Below are positions 32,195 to 44,052 of a stretch of 64,000 nucleotides of DNA, piece by piece (position 1 is the first letter of the stretch; the number at the start of each line of letters is the position of its first letter). The stretch lies in assembly GCA_036345935.2 (NCBI GenBank), contig JADWOT020000010.1, positions 2,917,505 to 2,981,504 on the forward strand, given 5' to 3'. The notes under the pieces were generated by a model, which did no database searches, was not told where the DNA came from, and was given only the letters and a program-made list of their open reading frames with translations. This DNA comes from Taenia hydatigena. Taxonomy: Eukaryota; Platyhelminthes; Cestoda; Cyclophyllidea; Taeniidae. Made by a program: the position numbers and the translations under genes.

Positions 32195-32945
32195 CTGGGT
32201 AGCTGAAAGAGAAGGTTTATGGTTTAGCAGATGGCATTCGTGTAGCAATATGACTAAGTGCCTTGAGTTGCCGATCCTCTTATTTTCCTACTTTTATTTG
32301 TTTTGGTTACCTTGATGCCATGTTGGGTGCATAAACTGAGACGGCAAATGTGGTGCTTGTGACAAAACGAACCACGTCTGCCACCGGAAGGAAGTGCACT
32401 TCGCACATGCATGACACTCACCACCTTGTCTTGAGGTGAATACCACCATCTCACCACTTGAGAATGCCCTCATCTATTGTGTGTACCCAGTGCATGAAGG
32501 TAAAGGCCAAAGCGCAAAAATATGGTGAATAGCCTCTTCTTCCTCACTAATGCCATATACAGGCATGTTGGAACTATAAGAGCAGAATCATATCATGGTG
32601 TCAGTCTATACCCATCAAGCGATTCTTCACAGTTGCCGCGAAAAAAGCAAAAACACTTTTACAGCAAGACAGTGAGTTCATCTTTTCTGCTTAGTCCTTT
32701 ACTTCCTTGTAAGGGCATTAAGAACAGAGCAAAATGAAATTAATTTTGGATGTTCGGCGCACACTCATTCCTTCCCAGAAACGATACCGGTAGCAATCGT
32801 GGTGCGTCGCGTAACGAGATTCGTGTTTCTTTAATGACATTGACTTTGAGTACATCATAGCTTCTCGAGCATTCAAGGGTCAGCCATCAATGATTTCTGC
32901 ATAGACCACGTGGAATGGATTTCTCCCTCCGTTATGTCGTCGACT
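32195..32945 (+). repeat. Inverted dispersed element, copy 1
   Basis: Aligns with the reverse complement of 48270-49070. Blocks of peptide are shared in the same frame: CLELPILLFSY with YLELAFLLLSY, RTTSATGRKC...MHDTHH with RTASATGRKC...MHDTHH, and AESYHGVSLYPSSDSSQ with AESIYDVVLCPSSNASH. Retained reading frame between diverged copies indicates an ancestral protein-coding element or gene. Stops break this copy several times. The open part 32522-32737 covers the AESYHGV region. Confidence 0.7.
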
Positions 32946-33671
32946 TTTAAAGTCCTTTTGCACGAATACGCAGTGCAGAGGCAGGTCTTTAAGTTCCATC
33001 ATAGCATACTGGCTAATTTTTATTTCGGAGCAAATTTGGCTTCTGAAATGGCCTTTGGCTGCACCTTATTGCAGCTAAATTATTGGTGGTGCACTTAGAG
33101 CGATAGGATGAAGATGAGGTGCAGATTCATTTCCAACCGAATTGACGAACACAGACGAAGATCTGCACAGTTGTTCTTGCACTGGTGACAAGCCGAATTC
33201 TTTCGTTGGTGCTGTGAGTGCCTGTTATCCCTTGAATTATACTTCAGCTTGATGCTATGATACTGCGAAGCAAAAATCAAGATCCTGCAGACGAAGAAAA
33301 CAAACTACAGTCTCATATTATCTTAGACATACCAACTAGCAAATATTCACGGCTGTGCCATCTTTCAAAGGTAAAACACACTTCCGTTGGTTTAAATGCA
33401 AACGTTTGACCATATTTCTGCCTTTCATCTGCCAGGTATTCCTAAGAGCCATCTGGTGATACCAGAAATCTTAAACTGGATACAGAGGATCAGGCGTCTC
33501 ACGATTTGGCGGACTTTGGCTGCAAATCAGACCCTTAACGCAAAAAATGCCGTTAATGAGGGACTGTAGAAATCGGTACGAAGACTTAAATGGGATGCGA
33601 GCTTAGCCCTGTGTCGGTAATGAGTGTTGTATCAGATGCGGTAGTTCATTAAGCCAGCACCCACATAGCGT
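32946..33671. other. No supported gene
   Basis: Short overlapping frames at 32910-33280 on both strands, no signals. Confidence 0.45.
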
Positions 33672-34180
33672 ATAGCACATCGCGTTTCACTCTAGAATAG
33701 ATCAGTGACCATGTTGTTGCATTTATGGCCATCCTTTCAGTCTGGTATACGGGCAGGCATCTCTTCCCGCCCATTGGTCTTTGCGTCTGCTTTAAAACTT
33801 CTAAACTTTATCTTTTTAACTCCCCAGCAGTGCCTTTATTTTCCTCACACTTATCACCACCTGCAGTTCCTTTCGCCTTTATCGATGCTTCACAGGGCTT
33901 GAACTCATTCCTTATCTCACTGTTTCTCCTCTTCTCTCTTCTACACTCCCTTTCATATAACATTGAGTTAAAAGCACTTTTAACGTGGTTTTTATGAAAA
34001 CACCTTTGTAGAATCTTATTATCGCCACAACACGCATAATATAACAGCTGCTGTTCGGTTCCATGCTTTCAAGAGGGTAGTATCCTAAAGCGGATAATCG
34101 ACTCAGCGTCTACAGTTTGGACTCGTTAAGGGACAAATCTAGGTCGCAAAGCCATCATTATTTCATTCCTGGGACATTGC
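33672..34180 (+). repeat. Diverged direct repeat shared with 19.5 kb, copy 2
   Basis: Partner of 19545-20040. The hydrophobic 90-codon plus frame (33725-33997) lies in its pyrimidine-rich centre and is absent from the other copy, so it is not called as a gene. Confidence 0.6.
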
Positions 34181-35619
34181 TAAGTGTGCCTAAGATTATT
34201 AAAGGCATGAACTTTTATTTTGGTTCCCTAACTGGGCAATACCCTGATATCTGCAGGGACAGGGAGTGCCAATATTGACTAGGTTGGGAAGGTTAAAACG
34301 AAATTTTACTGGGTAGATAGAAGGCATATGCTAGTAAGGAGCAAAATTTATCCTTATAAAGCGGAATCCTGCCATCAGGTGTTTGGCGTAAAGTGGTAGA
34401 CTCGTTTTTATTTTTTTCCTAACACCAGCAACTATCATTGTACATAAGGCGAGAGGTGTCCAATCCATAACGATCGCCTTCGGACAACGTTGAAGTAGCT
34501 ATCGACACGTTGATAAATAATAAGCTAGGCTACAACTATACCGTGCTTGAAATGTAGGCTGGCATGACTGTCAACATTTCGTGATCCATTAGCGAAGGTT
34601 GCGTTGGTTCCAGGGCCAAAAGCGGTCTTGAGCACTGCACCTGGAGGAAGCTATTTTGGAAGATAAACAATGTTATGTTCGCGACATGGGGGAAAAATAA
34701 GTCCCTACAGGAAAAGTGACTCCTTTACTACGTCGTACATAATTTACGCATCTATACTGAGTTTACTGTATCATATCATATCAAAATCGGAACAGCCGTT
34801 TCTAGATCGCAAAATCAAGACATGTTTAAACCACTTTTTAGGTTTCAAAAGAACTTCTTTGAGGTAAACAAAAATTGTATTACTTGTTATCAAATAACTT
34901 GCTAAGTTCAAAAAATTGACCATTTCGTTTTACGATTTAGTTGAAAGTCTAGGCCGACACAAATATGGCGTAACTACGAACTACGAAATCAACCAAGCCT
35001 TTGCGAGCTCTCGGTAGGGTCATGTTAACCTAACTGCAGCAAAATTACAGCCGATAAAAATTAGCAATGGAGCGTTGGTCTAGAGGATGGAAAAGTGCTC
35101 TGGACCAACATGCGTAGGAAGAGGCGATTGTCCACGGCGCATGCAGATAAAGATGTGATCAATTAGAAGCGAGAGATCTGAATCAAGACACCCACACACT
35201 CGACCTTAGCAATGTTTGTTTTAGTTGCAACGGTAGGACTGAAACAAGCGAGCGATGTTACATGAAATAGCTTTAAATTTTAGAGACCATGCGTTCTTTA
35301 ATACATCGGGAACGAACACAGCTCGCCCGCCATCAAAATAGTCTCTGTGGCTTACAAATCAGCCATCGGTCTAAAATTCGTTTGCTTTGACCCCTATGCA
35401 CGTGCTTACTTCGACGCGGTAATTTCACTGGCTGCCCTCTGGCCAAATTCACCATTCGCCAAGCTCATCTACAGGCTAATCAACCGCTGAATACCAGTAA
35501 ATACGTTTACTGCGGTGCCAGGCAAATTTTTCCCTTCCTCCTTCACGCAGCCACTAACTACATTTGAGTCAACGCGTCTCAGTCCAACACAGATAACACC
35601 TTTTTGATTCGGACATTTC

Positions 35620-35760
35620 TCAAACCGCATTTGCCTCTTTTACCTGTTTTTTACCATTTTTCGTCTACTATTTCCGTGTCCTTGATTTTGTTCCTACTTC
35701 TAGCTCTTTGATTCAGCCAAGGATTCGCAAATGATGAAAACGCGCCTGGACCTTCGTTGT
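35620..35760. repeat. Diverged repeat shared with 58.7 kb, copy 1
   Basis: Direct match to 58735-58880: aaccgcattt, then a pyrimidine-rich block, cc(c)gtgtcct(t/c)gatttt and aaggattcgcaaa against aaggagattcaaa. Short and weak. Confidence 0.35.
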
Positions 35761-36148
35761 CAACTCCAAGTAACCTGACAACAGCCCTCTAGCCAATCCT
35801 AGGGACCCCATTCCCCTCTCAACTTTAAAAAATCCTCATTGCTTTAGGATTGGGCAACGTGCCAACCTGCAAGCAGTGTTTATACCCTCCCTCACGACTG
35901 GAAACATTCGTTCGGCTTCTCAGTATCTAATCCTCTAAGCATTGTGAGTACGTCAATCTCGGCTAGTCTCGTATACCCACTCTATGCAGACCAAACTGAC
36001 TTTTATTCCCTCACAACTTGGGATATATAGATAAGTAGGCGGTGGATCGGTAGGAGAAGAGATGAAGACGTAAATGAAGTGGCAGGCAGGTCCTAAAACA
36101 GAAGATTCGCTTTAGCCTTTAACTCTAGTAATTGGTGAACTGGAGTGC

Positions 36149-36166
36149 AAATAAATAAATAAATAA
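36149..36166. repeat. AAAT microsatellite
   Basis: Four to five tandem aaat units. Confidence 0.9.
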
Positions 36167-36545
36167 TACTGAGTGCTTTGGTAGAAAATAATCATTCTAT
36201 GAGGACTCGAGATATAACGCTAAGCATCAGTTGATAACGGCGAATTAAGGAAAGCGGAGCCAAGCAGATAAAAACGAGCTGGATGGATGCTTGAATGATT
36301 TGTTCTTCCATGAACCTAGCTCAGCAGCAGCAATTTCTCCTACAGCCCAATTCTTTTAATTCTCGTACCAGCGCTTTTGAATTATTTAGTTCACACCATA
36401 GTCGGCTTTGCCCAAAATTGCCCTTTAGCTTAACTCAAGTCGCAATTGTCAATCTTATCCCCATTGTATGGCAGAATAGCAGGGCAATGTATACCAGCTA
36501 CACTTGACGGCGATTCTAAAGCTTCTCTGGGCATTCTAATCAAGG

Positions 36546-37490
36546 CTACCAACCAAGAACAAGAATGACAACATAAAAGTGCAAGTAGACTTCACTGTTG
36601 TCAATACATGAATGTTTTCTTCGCTTATGTGTGTTGCTGGCTGGTGTATGCTTTCTGCCTCCACCACTGCCAAGTTTCTTGGAGAGCACATCGTAACATC
36701 CCCATTTAATTAAACTCGAAAAATTGCCGATGAATCGATATCCATAGCGTTTGATGCACCATAGTCTCCAATTCTTCGTCACGGCAGTCAGTGAGGAACT
36801 TTCGAGGCCACCGATGCTCTGGAGGAAATTGGCGAGACACTCCATCCTACTTGACTCATCCAGCATCAAATTGATAATGACAGCAATAATTAAGTGTTGA
36901 TGAGGTGCAAGCGACTCTATGGCGGCTGTTAGATCAGTCTTGGAGAACGGGAAATCATCCACGACATAGATGGTGCAGTCGCAACTAGCAAGCCGGTTCT
37001 CTGCGTCCTCTACATAATACTTGGGTGGCCCATGAGCAGATTCATAAAGACAGACATATCCATTTACAGGGGCCCGATGCAACCGAAATGGTACCTTGTT
37101 CATAAAACTCTTCCTTATAAACTTAATTAGCAATGATTTGCTATGCATTGTTCTATCTAACTCCAAAATCGCGTCTTCATCTGTGTCTGGCATAATGCGA
37201 AAGTTGACAGTTGTGTGCTCACGATCACACGCAAGGGTGGATAGGAAGCGGGAGTAGGACTTTGTTTGCACTTTCTGGTATAGGATGGCTTCAGGGTTAA
37301 ATCGGAAGAAATTAGGCGAGGGTTGGGGCAAGAGCAGCTGGCAGAGGTGTTTGTCTACCCAGGTAAACTGGTTGATGTGCTGCCACAGACGAGTGGAGAA
37401 TGGCTTCGTCGACAGAATCCACCTCCAGCTTGGGATACTTATGGCGAAACTTGCCGAATCCCACACTCTAAGATATTTGCATATTCTCAG
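36546..37490 (-). CDS. F-box protein, possibly FBXO4-like
   Basis: The longest clean reading frame of the window. A minus-strand exon after the acceptor ctgaattgcag runs 314 residues to a stop at 36546. It opens with LRICKYLRVWDSASFAISIP...WRWILSTKPFSTRLWQHI, which fits the F-box pattern, the Skp1-binding element of SCF ubiquitin ligases. An upstream exon ending at 37678 (donor gtaagcc, intron 187 nt) joins in phase and supplies RRRLTTV before it. The C-terminal half (IIAVIINLML...RMECLANFLQSIGGL...W) resembles the small-GTPase-like substrate domain of FBXO4 in layout, but that family assignment is inference. The last 30 residues, basic then hydrophobic, may be read-through of a missed intron. 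Confidence 0.62.
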   Translation of the reverse strand: MRICKYLRVWDSASFAISIPSWRWILSTKPFSTRLWQHINQFTWVDKHLCQLLLPQPSPNFFRFNPEAILYQKVQTKSYSRFLSTLACDREHTTVNFRIMPDTDEDAILELDRTMHSKSLLIKFIRKSFMNKVPFRLHRAPVNGYVCLYESAHGPPKYYVEDAENRLASCDCTIYVVDDFPFSKTDLTAAIESLAPHQHLIIAVIINLMLDESSRMECLANFLQSIGGLESSSLTAVTKNWRLWCIKRYGYRFIGNFSSLIKWGCYDVLSKKLGSGGGRKHTPASNTHKRRKHSCIDNSEVYLHFYVVILVLGW

Positions 37491-37677
37491 CTGCAATTCA
37501 GGTGGGAGATTAGTGATGTCGCGTTATGTAGTATTTCGTTGAGCTTAGACCCAAAAGAAGGTATGCAGTCGTGAGCGACGTCAAAGTTGAAAGCGTGAAT
37601 AGAAATTTGACTGAACAGAGGTGAACAAAGATAAGTAAATAAATGACGGGACATAGGTGGAGACTACTTTGGCTTAC

Positions 37678-37752
37678 CACTGTCGTCAGTCGCCGGCGCA
37701 GATACAAGGCGTGGTGGCGATGCCAAGGCTTAAATAATGATCCGTGGGGCAA
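37678..37752 (-). CDS. Probable preceding exon of the F-box gene
   Basis: Minus-strand frame LPHGSLFKPWHRHHALYLRR then RLTTV, ending at the donor gtaagcc and continuing in phase 0 into the F-box exon. The 5' border is uncertain. The frame is open upstream to a TAA near 37793 without a clear ATG, so the start of the protein is not established. Confidence 0.4.
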
Positions 37753-37835
37753 GGGAAGCAGATTGGCCTCAAAGTGGTGTTAGCACATTGGTTGGTTCCA
37801 TGTGATCCAGTCTGAACGTCACCATATCATGACGC

Positions 37836-38237
37836 CTATCGCGCTCTTGATTTCCGCGAATCAAGAATGCGCTGAACGAATACACAGTACAAGCAGGCGC
37901 CAACAATTGCATCACCAGAGATGCCGATCCCACTAAAGACACTACCATGTAATTTGGCAGCCATTTTAATTCGACTATTTTTCCGGGGTGTGAAGACCAA
38001 AAACAAAGCGTTGCTTGATGAATACCCCGTGAACGAATGTGTGGACGCTGTTTTGGTGACTCGTTTTCGGAGGAGGCAAGATAACTCCTGATGAGTTAGG
38101 ATACCTGCAAGCCAAAACGGCGGCATAATGGAAGTAAGAGGAAACCCTTTGTCTGTGATAGCGATAATAACAGCTTCATATGCCATGTTACCACTTAACC
38201 ACTTTGCTGGTAAATTGATAGAGTACATTCCACGCAA
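37836..38237 (-). CDS. Terminal exon of an unknown, probably membrane protein
   Basis: Acceptor gttttcactttcag followed by 133 open residues and TAG at 37836. Starts LRGMYSINLPAKWLSGNMAY and contains VIIAITDKGFPLTSIMPPFW. Near the C-terminus a hydrophobic stretch of about 23 residues (GIGISGDAIVGACLYCVFV) is followed by QRILDSRKSRAR, a positive cluster typical of the cytosolic side of a membrane segment. It lies just upstream of the F-box gene on the same strand and ends 84 bp before the F-box exon region begins, so two separate genes are most likely. I do not recognise the family. Confidence 0.55.
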   Translation of the reverse strand: MRGMYSINLPAKWLSGNMAYEAVIIAITDKGFPLTSIMPPFWLAGILTHQELSCLLRKRVTKTASTHSFTGYSSSNALFLVFTPRKNSRIKMAAKLHGSVFSGIGISGDAIVGACLYCVFVQRILDSRKSRAR

Positions 38238-39249
38238 CTGAAAGTGAAAACTACGGCCTGAATCAGAACTGTGACTGCTCTAAAGACACCTCTACAGAAC
38301 GCCTAGAAGCATAGTTCTTCTAGGCGGATGAAGTCTGTGGAATCCGTGGATGGGCATGCGTTTGTTGAAAAGAATCCTTACTAGAGCTTATCGTGGGTTT
38401 ATTCTTCCCATCACAGAGGCGATATGGGAGTGAAGTCGCTAAATTGGATGGAACCAATTTGTGTAGGGCGAAGCAAATCAGCTTCCACTCTCAATGTCTC
38501 CCGCTTGGATTTATGAATTCCCCTTCTTTAATCTCTCTTTGACCTCCCTGACTTGCGCTCAGTTGGCTGTGGCAGATGCCACCCTTACACACATAGCAAG
38601 TTTTTCCTTCTTTTTCACTTACAGGAGGTACAGGTTTAGCAATAACTAACCCTTGAAGCTAACATCTTAGGACCATATGGGAATGGCCGTAAGTGTTGCT
38701 ACCAAGACTGCTGTAGATGTTAGTCCAGCAGTAGCAGAGCCAATGTTTTGCTTACTTGTTTTTAGTTCAACTCACGGTGAGGGATGCAACCATCATTTTG
38801 GAGCCGCAAATATGACAAGGTACTTTCTCAAGTGGATCAAAAACGGGCTCGCGTCGAAGGTGCAACTACCACTGCCGCAGTTCTAGGAAGGGCACAATCT
38901 ATAAACCACATCCATTTTCGTTAGGTTTGGTTATTGCCGACTTAGCAATCAAAATACTAGCTTTTGAAAATGCGATACCCCACAATTTTGACCATTTTGG
39001 ATGTACTATTTGCCTTGACCTCACAGATGGTCTGTGACTCATGGTATAAAACAGTTTAACAAAGCAACGGCTTTACTCATCACCGATTTTTCTTTCCATT
39101 ATTGAGAAGTATGGCAACAGTAAGACTTGCCAAGGGCAATTTCGATTGAGGCACACTTATTATCCTCAAATAGCTTTATAGTAATATTAAATGAGAAGAT
39201 GTAAGGCAATTTGTGATTACACTAGCAGAAATGCATCCAAAGCCTGCAG
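38238..39249. other. No firmly supported gene; probable intron of a plus-strand gene
   Basis: A strong acceptor (ttctttttcacttacag, near 38624) is followed by a short open stretch. The 69-codon plus frame 38677-38886 (GMAVSVATKTAVDVSPAVAE) contains a gtaagt and could be exonic. Neither is certain. They may belong with the exon at 39250. Confidence 0.3.
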
Positions 39250-39423
39250 TATCAAGTTGCTTCCTCGTTTGCACCATGTGGAACGGTGAATAATAAATGC
39301 GTTGGGATGTTGCCTAGGAGGCCCAACGACTCATCCGGGATGACCAACTCACACGCCTTTGGTGCGGTCTCTCAGACTGCCTCTGTAGCGAAGGTGAATG
39401 GGGATGTTACAGACCTCACCTGA
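39250..39423 (+). CDS. Terminal exon of an unknown gene
   Basis: Acceptor aaagcctgcag, then 57 open residues in phase 0 and a TGA. It reads YQVASSFAPCGTVNNKCVGM, then LPRRPNDSSGMTNSHAFGAV and SQTASVAKVNGDVTDLT. The Ser/Thr/Asn-rich, low-hydrophobic composition suggests a flexible C-terminal tail. The final DLT resembles a PDZ-binding end only loosely. There is no ATG, so it must be joined to upstream exons that I could not place. A second plus frame is partly open here, but this one is cleaner. Confidence 0.45.
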   Translation, partial: YQVASSFAPCGTVNNKCVGMLPRRPNDSSGMTNSHAFGAVSQTASVAKVNGDVTDLT

Positions 39424-41294
39424 TCTTCGATATGATGTGCCACACAGTGGGTCGTAGTTTCCACCGGGTTTGTCCTCTTCAACGTGGTAAGGCTCGCTTT
39501 CACAGACGCTCGATTTGAAGTACAAAATGACTTTCTAGTCTTAAGCTAAGTCAGCGTGATCGCTGGTAAGCCGTTCTAATGAGTTCTACGTGAGTGAATG
39601 TAATCTAACAAATTCATCTGCAATATTTTGCTTGCATGACTGCTGGTCCCCTATGAAATCATTTGGGCGATCCTAATTCCTGCCCTGGGTAGGCTAACCT
39701 CCAATCCATGTCCGCAGCCTCCAAATTCTTTCTTTATGATTAAAATACCAATTTTTCACCTCTCACTGCTGATGAGTAAGTTATCGTAGGGGCATTTCTA
39801 ATGTGGGGCAGTTTGCTGCAAACCAATTAAATCCATTTAGTGTAACAAGATTTCGCTAATAATAATTTTCTATTTTTAAGCCGACAGCCGCTAAACGAGA
39901 ACGAATTTTATAGCATTGGCTATTTTTCCACTGTCCGTCTCCGAATATAATCTCCTTAAATGGCTGCTTGGGTGCACTGTTTGGTTACAACTCTAGAGCA
40001 CGCGCAGTAAATCTCACCAGACTTATGAATTTGTATCATGTAAAATTTTCCTCAAGACATGCTATCAAATGGAGTGGAAGGAATTTAAAGTACTGCTATG
40101 GTTAAAAGACAGCCAACAGATTGACTAAAAATGGCGTATTAGTGAATTTTGGGCCATGGTTAACCGCATTTTGCAGTTCCAGTTTAGTCTAGATGTTACC
40201 AACGTGATTATGCGCATCGAATTCGGTTCAGCGTCATCTCATAGGTCAAATAATTTAACAAAAGGCCCGTTGGCACGGTTCCAGACTGTTTTAAACAGCA
40301 AATAACTTCAGCAAATAAAGTTCCGGACACAATTTTAAAGGAATTAAGGAGTAAAATAACAATGTCTGCCCCTGGATAGAGGTCAAGGTCAGTATTAGAC
40401 GCATAACTTCGCAGCAGTATACTCCAGGAATTGATTTAGGGTCATTTAGCAGTCAATTAACGCTAGACTTCGGGACACGGTTCAAGTTTATTCGAGGACT
40501 TAAACGCTGTAATAGAGGGAACAAGGATAGTGCTTTGGATAATAATAAAAGCCAAGTGCCGTAATAGTAGAGCGCTTGACACGGTAGAAATTGCGTCGTA
40601 TTTGGTCCCTGCACAGGGACAAATGGCATGGGATGGAACCCTTGGGCAGTGATAAAGGCCATTTCAGGGGTCGAAAGACGTAGTGCTAATTTTGGGACAC
40701 AGGGTTAGGTCATCTTAAAGGCTAAGCGAAGTGTTAATGCACCCCCATACGGAGTTCATATTCATATTTGAGGTCAAACAAAGAGCACCCGACTAAAAAA
40801 CACCTCATTCGTTCAGGCGTCAATCCATGCACTCCCCTTGGCGATACTTCGACGTCAGTCATCACAACGTAATCTGCGGTGAAGGGAGACACCTAAGAGC
40901 CAGCTGTGCCATTTATCGAATTTCATGAAATTGCGGAACAACATAAAGGCAAAGTTGCTTGGCCTTTGACAATCTTATTATGTCTGGAATCTAGGCTAGC
41001 TTAAAAAATGAATTTAAAGCAAGGGATTGTGCTTGATCAGAAACGTAAGATTGTAATCACCTTTACGAGATGGTTCTTAATCAAGGGGAAAACTGAGTGA
41101 ATTAAAGGACGTTTGCCTTTTGCTCTGCTTGGGTTCACAGGTACTGACTGTGCTGATAAAAATCCTGGTGCCTTAAAACAAGCAACTTTTACTTCTATTA
41201 CTACATCAGCCGCCAATTTTCACCATCTTAGCAAAATTAGTCAAATTTCAAGTTTTTCTGAACGACTAGGATGAGAATAACCTTTGATCATACC
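39424..41294. other. No supported gene; degenerate tandem segment
   Basis: At 40300-40730 a sequence resembling acttcgggacacggttcaag recurs about three times with strong divergence (cggacacaattttaaagga, tttgggacacagggttaggt). This suggests an old tandem array with a period near 130-230 bp. No exon is evident. Confidence 0.35.
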
Positions 41295-41374
41295 TTAGAC
41301 AGATGCAAACGCCAAATACGACTTAATATGAGTGGACCGCGCCACTTTTGCTAATACCTCCTGGTCCGTTTCTT
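41295..41374 (-). CDS. Candidate terminal exon, unknown protein
   Basis: Minus-strand stretch after the acceptor cctcatgcag encodes ETDQEVLAKVARSTHIKSYL then AFASV, ending at TAA, 26 codons. The frame is open well upstream (to 41477), so the acceptor choice is not forced. Protein-like composition, no family. Confidence 0.27.
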
Positions 41375-41599
41375 CTGCATGAGGCATTTGGAAATATAAA
41401 TGCGTTTTACACAAATGACATGCGATTGCACATTCGCAGGTAAATGTAACCAATAGAGAGCTGCACTTAAAAGACACGCTTGAGGACGATTAACTATCGC
41501 TCTTCAACAGCGAAGACGATTGGTGATCTCACACCCACTTATTTCGCGATAACTTAAAAGCATCCCCTAGATTATGTAATGAATCAGCAAGCAAGTTCA

Positions 41600-42400
41600 A
41601 CCAAGGAGGCTTTCAAAATGCTATTCTCTCGTTCACATCTTTGTCTCCGTTCCATGTGTTTCAACGTTGTGCAATTAATTTTACCTCCTTTGGCTTATTT
41701 TAATTCGTTTTAACCCTTTTAAATCCGTTTCGCATTCTTCGTCTTCATTTGATGCATTTTGATGCCATAGGTGCTATTTTTCTCCCTTTGGCTTCGTTCC
41801 ACGCATTGACGGTTTAAGATCGACTCTCCTTCCTTCAGGCCAATTTCGTGCATTTTGACGTTGGGAAAAGATGTTTCCTCATTCGACTCCACTATAATCA
41901 TTTCGATCTTGTAAGATCATCCCCTTTTCTTCAGCTCTATCCGATGCGTTTCGACGTCATGAAGACAATTTCCCATCCTTCGACTTCATCTCGTGTTTTC
42001 AATGTTGTGATTTTAATCCCACTCCTTCAGCTCCATTATGTGCAGTTCGATAATTTGATTTCAATTTCTCGTTCTTCCATTTTTACGGATCGGATCCATA
42101 ATTCCTTTCCATGTGCTACTTTTCGTGGTTCAAACTTTATTTCAAATTTTCTTCTTTTTTGACTGTTCCGTTCATGCGTTTCTTATTTGCAAGTTCGATT
42201 TCCTTCGCCTTGTACCCCATTTTTGCACTTCAAATCTCGATTTCAAGTTCATTGTTTTCTTTCTTTTTCTTGCATTTCCGCTTTGTATAATCACTTTTCT
42301 TACCGAATCACTTTCAGTCCCTGTGATTTCATTTCGCGCATCAATCGCTTCAAAAATTCAATGTGCTTTAAATAAACACCAAGAATTTTATGCTTGTAAT
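41600..42400 (-). repeat. Degenerate ~50-bp minisatellite, locus 1
   Basis: Successive units of about 45-55 bp share the core ctccntttcatgcatttcga (or its variants gttccatgtgtttcaacg, ttcgtgcattttgacg, ccgatgcgtttcgacg) and a following ttgtgattttaattt-like block. On the opposite strand the core is gcatgaaatggag. Units are highly diverged, so the array is old. The same unit is found at 45405-45475, 50020-51110 and 61200-61430. The long plus frames here (41848-42433) translate this repeat and are not genes. Confidence 0.75.
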
Positions 42401-42504
42401 GCGCATTTAAAGCTCATAAATAGCATGAGCTAACAAAACTATTAAGGAATCCATGAAGAAAACTTTTTAGCCTCTTCAATTGATGGCTCATTTGGCAATC
42501 CAGT

Positions 42505-42710
42505 CAGTCTGCTCCTCGTCTCCACCAGCAGCCCAACGATTTCATTTTTAGCAATTTAATGCCTTCGGAGTTTACTGAGTGGTGGTAGCGAAGCCGAAAA
42601 TCTTGTGGGAATTGAGTTTTCTGCTGCAATTACGAGTGATTAGCAAAGCTCCTTCCTGGTAGCAGACAGCAGAAGATATTTTTAATTGCGTGCACCATCT
42701 TCAATCGATA
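42505..42710. repeat. Diverged repeat shared with 6.6 kb, copy 2
   Basis: Partner of 6600-6805 in the same orientation. Confidence 0.45.
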
Positions 42711-42946
42711 GCACATTAGCAGTCATTTAATGTGGCAGTATACTCGAGCAGAATCTAAGTCTCACGTTCTCTTTTCTTGTGTCCATGCTAGTCACAAAGA
42801 TTTAATGTTAAGGTAAATTTGGCGGGTCTTTTTTGATTAGGCAATTTTGCTAGCATCCAAAAGACTACATTGCTCCACCATTCAATCCTCTAATTCAAGT
42901 CAAAGTTCGTGGCAGCAAGGCAATGGGAAATGGCGACCACATGCAG

Positions 42947-43048
42947 TCATAAATAAGTCACAGCTGAAAGAATTAGTCGATGCGTGGCTAAGGTTTCACT
43001 GGGCTGCTCTCAGACTGCGCACCTTTGCTGACTCACTGACGCCTGTCG
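42947..43048 (+). CDS. Candidate exon, unknown protein
   Basis: Between the acceptor accacatgcag and a possible donor gtagat, 33 open codons read INKSQLKELVDAWLRFHWAA then LRLRTFADSLTPV, an amphipathic helix-like segment. The donor is weak and the frame ends within nine bases after it, so it could also be terminal. No family. Confidence 0.27.
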
Positions 43049-43952
43049 GTAGATGAGTTGACAAGTACATACGCTGTGCTCTCGTTGCGCTACGACCATC
43101 CTAATAAGCAGGTGGTCGATCGACATGGCTCAGTAACCAGGGTGAAAGACTCCTGCATGGATGGCAAGTGGAATGAATGTGGTTATAAATGATAAACTAC
43201 CATTCTTAATTAAAATTTGAACTTTTCTTTGATTCCTAGTTTTCTTAAAATTTTCCCCACCATACTGTACAATCCCGTTACATTTCGCATTATCCTACGT
43301 TCCTTGCCTGTCTGAATATGAGAGCATTGAAAGTGCAAACAGAAGAGAAGGTGTCGGCACTGTGGCTTCTTGAAGCTCGTGATGTCTTCAATTCGCTGAT
43401 AAAATCATCATTAGTGTAAGAGAGTCACATTGGTTGCTTCCTATTCCCAGGCTGTGTTCTCCGACAAAGTTAAGGCATGCTCTAATATACATTTAAGGCC
43501 TATCGTTGGGCTGGACACCTCAGGCATGTTGATTTAAGTAAATTTTCTTAAATGCTCTGATTCCTTATAACAGGTAGTATTTTAAATTTTTAGCAGCAAG
43601 GCTGATTCGTCATCAAAGCACCCCACAGGATGACTGTTTCAATACTTATATTCTTTAAATGTGCTTTGTAGGCCGGAGGCGGGGAGACAATTTGAACCTG
43701 GCAGCGGAGTGGCGTGGTAATTCCCAGGAGCGTGACCCATTCTCGTCCTAAACTTCCTTTCTAGACCTCGCTGTACTCTCGCCTACCCATAATAAATGTA
43801 TCTATCAGAAGGAAGAGTAGGAACCCTTTACGCTGGCGGCAGCATTAACGCACCTTCCTCATTTCAAGGAAGAAATTAACTTCGGGGATCGAATGAAAAC
43901 CTCGAGGTTCAACATCCACTTGTACCCTCAGTAACAGAGAATTCTACGTGCA
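43049..43952. other. No supported gene
   Basis: AT-rich, closed frames up to the assembly gap. Confidence 0.45.
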
Positions 43953-44052
43953 NNNNNNNNNNNNNNNNNNNNNNNNNNNNNNNNNNNNNNNNNNNNNNNN
44001 NNNNNNNNNNNNNNNNNNNNNNNNNNNNNNNNNNNNNNNNNNNNNNNNNNNN
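43953..44052. other. Assembly gap of exactly 100 N
   Basis: A 100-base N run, the conventional filler for a scaffold join of unknown size. Order and distance of features on either side are therefore not guaranteed. Confidence 0.98.

Larger units (their letters stand above)
34181..36545. other. No supported gene
   Basis: Very AT-rich, with frames closing quickly on both strands. Contains the repeat at 35620-35760 and an (AAAT)n tract. Confidence 0.5.

Noticed and set aside
41848..42433. 104- and 106-codon plus ORFs rich in Phe, Ser and Leu
   Set aside because: They are translations of the pyrimidine-rich minisatellite, and both shift with each repeat unit.
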